DNA of 35,909 bases from Desulfococcaceae bacterium (GTDB lineage Bacteria > Desulfobacterota > Desulfobacteria > Desulfobacterales > Desulfosalsimonadaceae): contig JAQYVU010000042.1 of assembly GCA_030145385.1 (NCBI GenBank), positions 1-35,909 on the forward strand, given 5' to 3'. The notes under the pieces were generated by a model, which was not told where the DNA came from, did no database searches, and saw only the letters and a program-made list of their open reading frames with translations. Both the position numbers and the translations under genes were made by a program. Of the stretch, positions 6,552 through 12,827 are shown piece by piece; within the stretch, counting starts at the first letter, position 1; every line of letters starts with the position of its first letter.

Positions 6552-8891
6552 TTAAGCCTTTTTAATGGTGACAAACGTCTCATGCATGCACACACCCCCG
6601 GAAATGGTATCTAACACATCATCGATGATTTCCGCTTCTGAGGCGCCTGATTTATAGGCTCTGGACATCCCGGGTGATTTTCTCCCCCAGCCGTTGACAT
6701 AAAAGACACAGTCCGGCCTGATTTTTTCCGTGACGTATGCTTTAATCCGCTGTTCTCCGATTTTACTTTTGATACGAACATATTCGCCGTCAACAATTCC
6801 CTTTTTTTTCGCTTCACCGGTATTGAGCCACACGGCATTTTCTTTCTGAATTTCCCATAGATAGGGATTGTTCTGGGTGCTGGTATGAGTATTCCATGCG
6901 GTGCGGCCCACCAGAAATCGGTATTGTCCCGGATCCGGCAATATTTCCGGTTCACAGTATTTTGGGAGCGGAAAGAGTCCGAATTCCTTGTAGCGTTCAT
7001 TAAACAGTTCAATTTTGCCGGTCTTTGATTTAAAGCGGAATCCGGGTTTCAGAGTCTTGCCGTAAGTGGGGCGGCCGCCGTCAACAGTGTAAAATCCTTC
7101 TTTGAGCAGTTGTTTGTAAGCGCCCGGATGATTGACAAGCTGATGCTTTATGTAATCCTGGATCGGTTTGTCCAGGATATCTTCAACCACATTTTTTTTG
7201 AAATCTACAAGATCAACCGGATCAATATCATCCCAGAGGGACGGTATCTTCAGCATTTCATGAATAATCCCGCCGGAGATTTCAAACATGGTCTTTGTGT
7301 CAAACAATGGCTTGATCACCGGCTGTCTCATCTCAACAATAGGCCAGATTCCGCCGATGCTGTGGGCCGGATCCCAGCTTTCCAGGTACGTGGAGTGGGG
7401 CAGAACAATATCCGCATACCAGGCAGTATCCGACATCTGCTGCTCGATAACACAGATAAATTCCATCTTTTCAAGCATTTTCATTGTCTTTTTAACATTG
7501 GGCACCGATTGAACCGGATTCTGTTTAAAACAGAAAAAGCCTCTCACCGGATAGGGGTCGTCCTGTAACACCGCTTCCCGAAACGTGATCCAGCTGCCGT
7601 CTTTTTCACTTAAAAACGCACAGGAGTCATCCGGCAGACCGGTACCGATCATGGGGCACTGGACAGCAGAAGGAACCACATCCTTAACCAGGTTGACGGC
7701 TTCCCGGTCGACACGGTCCCGGGTCAGATTGAAAAACGGGAACATCACATCATGGGATGCTAATTTGATCGAAGATTTGGGTACCACGGCACCTTTGGTG
7801 TCCCAGCATCCGCAGATGGCTGCCAGAATCGCAAATGTCTGACGGACATAGACCTCATGGGAGTAAAAAGAGCTTCGACGTCCCGGGTATATAACACTGC
7901 GGGGGGCATGGTCGGCAAACTCCCGGGCGGTTTTTCGGATTTCATCGGCTGCAATTTCGCATTTTTTTTCCGCCCATTCCGGCGTGTATTCGGCAACCAG
8001 CTCTTTTAATTCTTCAAACCCGTGGGTGTAAGTTTCCACAAATTTATGATCATAGAGGTTTTCTGAAATGATCACGTTGATCATGGCCAGAACAAATCCC
8101 TGGTCGGTTCTGGGTTTGATAGGGTACCAGCGGTCGGCTTTCGCACCTGTTTCCGTGAATCGCGGATCCAGCACAATAAGTTTTTGCCCCTTGGGCTTGT
8201 ATCGCTGAAAATCAACGGAATCCGGTGTGATTAATGCCTGGGCACGGTCCGAGCCGAGCATAAGGACATATTCGGCATTGGCAAGATCCGCGTCCGGGAA
8301 ACTGCCGAAAACCGATGACCAGCCCTGGATATTTGTTGAAAGGCAGAGCGTGGTATGCCGGACCGTGTTTAATGAACCAAAACTGTTGACCAGATAATAA
8401 TAGAACTCTTCCTGGAAACCTTCGGTGGAAGCAAATGCAACCGATGATCTGTTTTCATATTTTTGTTTCAAATCAGCGAGATTTTTTGCCACGTATTTAA
8501 ATGCTTCATCCCAGGAAATTTCTTTCCATTTACCTTCTCCGCGTTTTCCGGTTCGCAGCAGCGGTGTTTTTAAACGATCCGGGCTATAGGGCAGGGAGAC
8601 GCCGGCGTTGCCTTTGGCACAGAGCATGCCCCGGCTTTTGACGTGTCGCGGGTTGGGATTGATTTTGTGAAGCTTTCCGTTGACCACTTCACCGATGATG
8701 CCGCACTTGTTCACGCACATGGCACAATTACTGGCAATATATTCCCGCGTGCCTTTCGGCAGTATTGAGTAGTCAAACGGATCCGTCGGAGCCGCCGTCA
8801 GCATATTCAGGTTCGGCCCGAATAATGCCCCGGCAATCGCACTGGAACTGAGTCCGAGAAATTTGCGCCTGCTCATCAATTTCTTTTTCAT
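6552..8891 (-). CDS. Molybdopterin oxidoreductase, polysulfide/thiosulfate reductase-like catalytic subunit
   Basis: A 779-residue catalytic subunit of the DMSO-reductase superfamily, PsrA/PhsA branch. The N-terminus is a Tat signal (SRRKFLGL then a hydrophobic stretch), placing the mature enzyme in the periplasm. A [4Fe-4S] site follows at Cys56, Cys59, Cys63 and Cys91. Cys183 in HTTLCLS is the expected Mo ligand, fitting the Cys-ligated PsrA/PhsA and NapA-like enzymes rather than Ser- or Asp-ligated ones. Later segments (LMLGSDRAQAL, LIVLDPRFTETGAKAD, the C-terminal HTSTQNNPYLWE) bind the bis-MGD cofactor. A ribosome site AGGGG precedes ATG. Context (TorD chaperone, FeS subunit, PsrC-like subunit, TusA/DsrE genes) points to inorganic sulfur chemistry. 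The direction (reduction or oxidation) and the substrate (thiosulfate, polysulfide, sulfur, tetrathionate) remain open; TtrA is normally longer. Confidence 0.9.
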   Translation of the reverse strand: MKKKLMSRRKFLGLSSSAIAGALFGPNLNMLTAAPTDPFDYSILPKGTREYIASNCAMCVNKCGIIGEVVNGKLHKINPNPRHVKSRGMLCAKGNAGVSLPYSPDRLKTPLLRTGKRGEGKWKEISWDEAFKYVAKNLADLKQKYENRSSVAFASTEGFQEEFYYYLVNSFGSLNTVRHTTLCLSTNIQGWSSVFGSFPDADLANAEYVLMLGSDRAQALITPDSVDFQRYKPKGQKLIVLDPRFTETGAKADRWYPIKPRTDQGFVLAMINVIISENLYDHKFVETYTHGFEELKELVAEYTPEWAEKKCEIAADEIRKTAREFADHAPRSVIYPGRRSSFYSHEVYVRQTFAILAAICGCWDTKGAVVPKSSIKLASHDVMFPFFNLTRDRVDREAVNLVKDVVPSAVQCPMIGTGLPDDSCAFLSEKDGSWITFREAVLQDDPYPVRGFFCFKQNPVQSVPNVKKTMKMLEKMEFICVIEQQMSDTAWYADIVLPHSTYLESWDPAHSIGGIWPIVEMRQPVIKPLFDTKTMFEISGGIIHEMLKIPSLWDDIDPVDLVDFKKNVVEDILDKPIQDYIKHQLVNHPGAYKQLLKEGFYTVDGGRPTYGKTLKPGFRFKSKTGKIELFNERYKEFGLFPLPKYCEPEILPDPGQYRFLVGRTAWNTHTSTQNNPYLWEIQKENAVWLNTGEAKKKGIVDGEYVRIKSKIGEQRIKAYVTEKIRPDCVFYVNGWGRKSPGMSRAYKSGASEAEIIDDVLDTISGGVCMHETFVTIKKA

Positions 8892-8895
8892 TTAT

Positions 8896-9642
8896 TTACC
8901 CCTGTAATTCATTTGTTGAATTGCTACGAAAACCAAGCAGCTGGACATATATCGGGTCCGCGTCATGAAATAAGGATTTGAGTGCTTTTCCGGTTACTTT
9001 ATAGAAATCGTAACTTGCGTAAGAATTTATTTTGTCGGTAAAATCATCAACCAATGGTTCGATATAGCGATAGGATATCTCGAGTAATGCGTAAATGCAG
9101 GCCATTAAATTTTTGTCGGACGAATTATTCTTTTCGACAAGGGTATTTAAAAGGCTTGAACAGAACTCAAGCAGGACCGCCAGGTGGTCTTCAAGTTCAT
9201 GTACGGATGCATCCAGCATAAAACCGGATTCCATGATAATTTGCCGCAGCCGGTAAAAGTTATCGCTCATGAGCAGGCCGTCTCCCTGGTAGCATGACGC
9301 ATAGGGAGCCGCCGGCACAAACCCCTGGTTGTTCACAAAAAGGCTGATGTATTCAGGTTGAAGATCGTCTATGGGGGGCAGTTCCGGGACCGCCCCCCCG
9401 TAATCGGTAAAAAAATCAGTAAACGCCTCAAGATGACCTGCAATTTCAGAATATATCTGTTCTGTGGGATATCTGAAAATAAGGCTGAGATAAAAAAAGA
9501 TATTTTTTAAAGCAAGCGCTGATTCCACATCCAGCCTGTTTTTGTCCCAGGCGGATGTTTCATGCTTATCCTGCATGCCCGGACGCAATGTCCGGGATTG
9601 AGCAAAAATAGTCTCTTTAAGAGATTCAAAACTCATTTCCAT
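8896..9642 (-). CDS. TorD/DmsD-family molybdoenzyme maturation chaperone
   Basis: A 248-residue, mostly helical cytoplasmic protein of the TorD family, which binds the Tat signal of a partner molybdoenzyme and holds it until the cofactor is inserted. The family signature is seen in LQPEYISLFVNNQG followed by PAAPYASCYQGDG. Its stop codon is 4 bases before the start of the catalytic gene, so partner choice is clear. Two ATG codons (9642 and 9636) are in frame; the first has a GGGGAA ribosome site at suitable distance and is kept. The N-terminal 35 residues are extra compared with the core fold and look disordered. A long imperfect palindrome (9721-9823) lies upstream, between this gene and the cytochrome gene. 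Confidence 0.85.
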   Translation of the reverse strand: MEMSFESLKETIFAQSRTLRPGMQDKHETSAWDKNRLDVESALALKNIFFYLSLIFRYPTEQIYSEIAGHLEAFTDFFTDYGGAVPELPPIDDLQPEYISLFVNNQGFVPAAPYASCYQGDGLLMSDNFYRLRQIIMESGFMLDASVHELEDHLAVLLEFCSSLLNTLVEKNNSSDKNLMACIYALLEISYRYIEPLVDDFTDKINSYASYDFYKVTGKALKSLFHDADPIYVQLLGFRSNSTNELQG

Positions 9643-9720
9643 TTCAGATTCCCCGACAGAATATTTATCTTTGGATCATCTGTTGATAATCCAGTAAAAA
9701 ATCAGATTCTAATGGCAAAG

Positions 9721-9823
9721 AAAAAAGTTCCAAAGTTAAGGCGCACAAGTTCTTCGGAATGAGGCGTAGCTTGCTACTCCGCAGTGACGAAGAAAGCAGT
9801 GCAACGCAAAGTTTGGATTTTTT
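9721..9823. repeat. Long imperfect palindrome, intergenic repeat element
   Basis: The two halves pair over about 100 bases: outer AAAAAA/TTTTTT and CCAAA/TTTGG, then TTCTTCG (9751-9756 region) with CGAAGAA, and a central GTAGC-TT-GCTAC hairpin at 9766-9777. It fills the space between the cytochrome c and TorD genes. Elements of this shape are scattered between genes in Desulfobacterales genomes (recalled, not checked). As RNA it would fold into a long hairpin and could separate expression of the upstream and downstream parts of the cluster. Confidence 0.65.
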
Positions 9824-9832
9824 ACGCAGCCA

Positions 9833-10177
9833 TTATTTACAGGTCGCGGGCTGCGGTGAGTCATACCCGTGATTGTAAAGATAAGTGTAAACATCTTTTA
9901 ATTCGCCCTGTGACCTCTTATTCCATTCTTCAACACATTCAAGTCTTTCGTACTTTTTAAACGTTCTTTCCCACTGGGCCTGTGTTTTTGTGTTAGGAGA
10001 CATTGTTGCTGCTGAACTTCCGTCATGACATGTCCGGCAATTTTTTCTAAACAGGTATTTGCCTTTGCGATCATTGCCATCGTTTGTAAAATTATCAGCT
10101 GCCATGACCACGCTGAAAAATGAACCGATAATAAACGCGATAATGGTAATAGTTAGTATCTTCTTTCCCTTGTTCAT
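9833..10177 (-). CDS. Small periplasmic monohaem cytochrome c
   Basis: A 114-residue exported cytochrome with a signal peptide (KKILTITIIAFIIGSFFSVV then MAADN) and one haem-binding CRTCH motif near residue 47. A Met in the TMSPNTKTQAQWE stretch is a possible sixth ligand. Two further cysteines (RLECVEEW and PATCK) could form a disulfide. The frame is open to a TTG at 10189, but the ribosome site GGAGG at 10183-10187 overlaps that codon, so the ATG at 10177 is chosen. It lies within the sulfur cluster, upstream of the TorD and PsrABC-like genes, and may be the soluble electron partner of that periplasmic enzyme. That partnership is inferred from position only. Confidence 0.85.
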   Translation of the reverse strand: MNKGKKILTITIIAFIIGSFFSVVMAADNFTNDGNDRKGKYLFRKNCRTCHDGSSAATMSPNTKTQAQWERTFKKYERLECVEEWNKRSQGELKDVYTYLYNHGYDSPQPATCK

Positions 10178-10287
10178 AGTATCCTCCAAAAAAGTTAAAT
10201 TATATTATTGATTAAAAGTTAAAGTTTGTTTTGTTTACAATTCGCCGGATCGTTTCACCGTGAGCGGTCGGATCAGCAATAATTGAC

Positions 10288-10593
10288 CTAAAACACGACA
10301 TACCTGTCACAACTGTTTATCATCTCCGCATTCCTTGCCTGGGTCGCAAAATCTTTGAAACCAACGCCGGGAACATCCCCGGAAAGTCCGAATCCGCGGA
10401 AGCTCACATCGCAGACAGATATTTTTGCTTTACCGACAAGTTGTGCGAAATCAGGCGTCTGGGTTAACCGGACACCTGATCCGGTAAAAAAAATCTCAAT
10501 ATCCTTGCCTTTTGCATGGGCGGCATCTGTTAACTTGATCACATGATCCAGGAATTTATCGGTTCCTACTAAGATTCCTAATTTGTCAGCCAT
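10288..10593 (-). CDS. DsrE-like sulfur-relay protein
   Basis: A 101-residue single-domain protein of the DsrE/DsrF-like fold: a beta strand (KLGILVGTD), a helix with HVIKLTDAAHAKGKDI, then IEIFFTGSGVRLT and KISVCDVSFRGFGL. The Cys in SVCDVS sits where DsrE-family proteins carry the sulfur-accepting cysteine; a second Cys is near the end (NSCDRYVVF). Such proteins carry persulfide sulfur between TusA, rhodaneses and enzymes in the cytoplasm. It is 39 bases downstream of the 57-residue DsrH-like gene and about 100 bases upstream of the cytochrome gene. The family is recognised by shape and motif; precise subfamily is uncertain. Confidence 0.75.
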   Translation of the reverse strand: MADKLGILVGTDKFLDHVIKLTDAAHAKGKDIEIFFTGSGVRLTQTPDFAQLVGKAKISVCDVSFRGFGLSGDVPGVGFKDFATQARNAEMINSCDRYVVF

Positions 10594-10632
10594 ATATTAC
10601 CCCTTATTTTATCTGCTATCCGGTTGGCAGGT

Positions 10633-10806
10633 TTACCACCAGCAGATGACTTTATCATGTGCGAAAATATCATCCACGAGCCTTGACCAGTCGACATCTC
10701 CCTGAAATAAAGGCTGGACGGTTGCTTCATCTGTTTCAGCCAGGTAGTCGATCAGTTTTTCGACCGTCTCATCCGGGTTGCTTCTTAAAATGTGAAGTAT
10801 TCGCAT
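10633..10806 (-). CDS. 57-residue small protein, DsrH/TusB-like
   Basis: A short gene that a length cutoff would miss. It starts MRILHILRSNPDE and ends DKVICWW, with one cysteine three residues from the end. The ribosome site GTAGGAGAT stands 6-10 bases before ATG. The first strand (RILHIL) and the helix (DETVEKLIDYLAE) recall TusB/DsrH, the smallest partner of the TusBCD/DsrEFH sulfur-transfer complex, but the protein is shorter than the usual 90 or so residues. It lies between two DsrE-like genes in a cluster with TusA and YedE, which supports a sulfur-relay role. Codon use and ribosome site argue that it is a real gene; the function is inferred from context. Confidence 0.65.
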   Translation of the reverse strand: MRILHILRSNPDETVEKLIDYLAETDEATVQPLFQGDVDWSRLVDDIFAHDKVICWW

Positions 10807-10820
10807 AGTTGTATCTCCTA

Positions 10821-10949
10821 CCCGATTTTCTCAAGGGTCGGATCGATTCAGGAGCAAGGCATTTCAGCCTGAAGACGTAGAGTCTTACTTAAATGCCTGA
10901 ATAACGCAGTTCCTGTGTCGCTCCGGCTCTCCTTTGGTGAAAAAAATAA
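10821..10949. repeat. 129-bp dispersed palindromic repeat, copy A
   Basis: This block matches 17521-17649 along its whole length in the same orientation: CCCGATTTTCTCA at the left edge, CAGGAGCAAGGCATTTCAG, TGAATAACGCAGTTCCTG and CTCCTTTGGTGAA at the right edge. It is itself an imperfect palindrome: AGGCATTT near 10858 pairs with AAATGCCT near 10900, and CAGGA with TCCTG. It occupies the gap between the two halves of the sulfur-relay genes, directly upstream of the 57-residue gene's ribosome site. Confidence 0.8.
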
Positions 10950-11046
10950 TTTTTTTGATTGAGTATATTGAAACTGTTTTTAGTAAACTTGTATTTTTAA
11001 AATAATTATTTGAAATCATATTTTATTTTTTCATGAGAAATGCGGG

Positions 11047-11334
11047 TTAAAACGGAATGACCAGGTCAACGTCTTTCAGTCGCTGGGCAATCTCTTTAAT
11101 GGTTGCGTGCTGAAAACCATATTTTTCAGCGTTTGCCATGTTGTTTGAAATCCGCTGCCCTTCCATTTCATCCAGAAATTCCATATTGTCCTGGTATGCT
11201 TCATCCATATTGGCAATTTCGTGGTTAAAGACGAGCATTTGAATATCCACATCATCCAGCAATGCCCCTAAACTCAGACGCAGGCCTTCGTATTGCTGAT
11301 CAATGTCTTTTATCAGTACAGCTACTTTTTTCAT
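11047..11334 (-). CDS. DsrE-like protein without cysteine
   Basis: A 95-residue protein that begins MKKVAVLIKDIDQQYEGLRLSLGALLDD and ends in a VDLVIPF strand, resembling small DsrE-fold proteins. It contains no cysteine, so it cannot itself carry persulfide sulfur; a structural or regulatory partner role is more likely, as for the inactive subunits of DsrEFH-type hexamers. It starts 4 bases after the tusA stop codon, which implies translational coupling. Genes of this kind sit beside tusA and yedE in the sulfur clusters of Desulfobacterota (recalled). The family assignment is tentative. Confidence 0.65.
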   Translation of the reverse strand: MKKVAVLIKDIDQQYEGLRLSLGALLDDVDIQMLVFNHEIANMDEAYQDNMEFLDEMEGQRISNNMANAEKYGFQHATIKEIAQRLKDVDLVIPF

Positions 11335-11338
11335 TTAC

Positions 11339-11584
11339 TTACCCCTTTTTGATAAAATACCGGGTAAATCCTTCTGCATCGTCTGCCATGGCCATCAGTT
11401 CATTGCCGCCTTTTTTACAAAATCCGGGAATATCGTTTTTAGACCCCGGATCCGTTCCCAGAACTTCCAATATCAGACCGGGTTTCATGCTTTTCAGCTT
11501 TTTCTTTGTTTTCAAAAGCGGCATTGGACAGCTGAGCCCTTTAACATCAAGGATTTCATCAGATTTTATTTCATTTATATCCAT
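11339..11584 (-). CDS. tusA: TusA-family sulfur carrier protein
   Basis: An 81-residue TusA/SirA/YedF-like protein. The sulfur-binding CPMP motif is at residues 19-22 (LDVKGLSCPMPLLKTKKKL), followed by the usual LEVLGTDPGSKNDIPGF segment and an aromatic-rich end. TusA proteins accept persulfide sulfur on this Cys and pass it to DsrE-like proteins or to biosynthetic and respiratory enzymes. The gene is 27 bases after the YedE permease gene and 4 bases before the cysteine-free DsrE-like gene. The yedE-tusA pairing is typical: the permease imports thiosulfate or sulfur and TusA takes it up on the cytoplasmic side. Confidence 0.92.
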   Translation of the reverse strand: MDINEIKSDEILDVKGLSCPMPLLKTKKKLKSMKPGLILEVLGTDPGSKNDIPGFCKKGGNELMAMADDAEGFTRYFIKKG

Positions 11585-11611
11585 TGGTTCTCCTTATTTT
11601 AAAACCATATA

Positions 11612-12802
11612 TTAAAATATGACCAGTTTTTCCGTTTTTTCATTCCAGTCCGCAAGCATGATCCAGGACATCAGAATCAGGATGAACAACGGCATTGTAA
11701 ATTGCCAGGATATGATATCCGGCATGAATTGCCCTTTGCCCAGCATCTCTTTAAGCCCGGTAGCATTCAGCAGGGACTGGCTTGCCGAGTTGGTGACGGC
11801 AAAAGTTATCAGTGTTGTTACCAGTTTGGTATGACCTTCCCCTGATCTCCAGAGAGTACTGCTGGCACATCCGCCGGCAAGCAGCATCCCGATTCCGAAA
11901 ATCAGCCCGCCGATCAGACTGCCGAACCAGAATGGATGAAAAACGCCCATGTCGGGCGGTTGTATGTAGGTCCATTTGATCACTGCGGATCCGCATCCGT
12001 AAATAATCAGGCTCAAAGCGACGGCCCGGACCATCTCCGAATCTCCGGTCATAAAAGGTTCCCGGAACGCGCGTACAAAGCAAAATCGTGAGCGGTGCAT
12101 GACCAGGCCGATAAGCAGCCCGAAGAACATCAAACCGCCGATCTGTGTTTTTCCGACGGATGCGTAGATGTAAAAGGCCGCGATTCCGGCTATAAAAATA
12201 AAAGCACCGAAAATTCGCTGGATTAAAGTCCAATCAAAGGATTTTTTATCTGATGCAGGCACCTTAACCGCTTTGGTTTTCTGGGGAAGATATTCCATTT
12301 CCCAGAGCAGTAATTTTAAACCGATAAAAGCACCGATTCCAAGGCCGATCATCATGGTGTATCCGCCCATGGAAAAGATACCAACAGCGGTATAGAATCC
12401 GCCAACGTTGCATCCGCCGGCCAGGGCTGCTCCGGCGCCCATTAAAATGCCGCCAATGATTCCCTTGATGTATTCAATGGGCGGAGCCGGCCGGATTTTA
12501 AACTGTCTGCTCATCATGGCAGAAGCCATTGCGCCGGCAAACAATCCGAAATTCGTCACGGAAAGGCTGTGCAGCCATGGTGTGATTTCCGGCCGGTTCT
12601 GTCCCGGAATTAAATAGTAGAGAATCCAGTCTCCCCAGTTCCGATATCCCCCGGCAATTCCCCAGGGCACATTCCAGAGAAAAATCAGCAATGCGATGAC
12701 AGCCAGAAAAACACCGGCTAACCAACTGGGCCACTTCCTTTCAAAAACGGCTGAATCGGCAGTTGTGATTTGTTCTTTGAAAATATCAATAAAAGAACTC
12801 AA
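11612..12802 (-). CDS. YeeE/YedE-family thiosulfate or sulfur transporter
   Basis: A 396-residue inner-membrane protein with about ten hydrophobic helices in two similar halves. The halves carry the conserved cysteines of the family: Cys131 in ALAGGCNVGGFYT, Cys241 in HRSRFCFVRAF and Cys312 in LLAGGCASSTLW. In the characterised bacterial homologue (TsuA) such cysteines line the path for thiosulfate uptake. The gene follows the outer-membrane barrel gene by 25 bases and precedes tusA by 27, so a route from outer membrane through inner membrane to a cytoplasmic carrier is encoded in order. Imported species (thiosulfate, sulfite-derived or zero-valent sulfur) cannot be read from sequence. Confidence 0.9.
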   Translation of the reverse strand: MSSFIDIFKEQITTADSAVFERKWPSWLAGVFLAVIALLIFLWNVPWGIAGGYRNWGDWILYYLIPGQNRPEITPWLHSLSVTNFGLFAGAMASAMMSRQFKIRPAPPIEYIKGIIGGILMGAGAALAGGCNVGGFYTAVGIFSMGGYTMMIGLGIGAFIGLKLLLWEMEYLPQKTKAVKVPASDKKSFDWTLIQRIFGAFIFIAGIAAFYIYASVGKTQIGGLMFFGLLIGLVMHRSRFCFVRAFREPFMTGDSEMVRAVALSLIIYGCGSAVIKWTYIQPPDMGVFHPFWFGSLIGGLIFGIGMLLAGGCASSTLWRSGEGHTKLVTTLITFAVTNSASQSLLNATGLKEMLGKGQFMPDIISWQFTMPLFILILMSWIMLADWNEKTEKLVIF

Positions 12803-12827
12803 TGGATTATCCTGTGTTTAAAAATTA

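Noticed and set aside
7110-7568. Plus-strand frame of 152 codons within the molybdoenzyme gene
   Set aside because: Antisense shadow of a well-supported catalytic subunit.
10178-10189. Longer start for the monohaem cytochrome (TTG at 10189)
   Set aside because: The TTG overlaps the GGAGG ribosome site of the ATG at 10177, which also begins a clean signal peptide.
10821-10949. Integron attC site
   Set aside because: The repeat is palindromic and near an integrase fragment, but the paired core sites of attC and a cassette array are not present, and the integrase fragment is too short to class.
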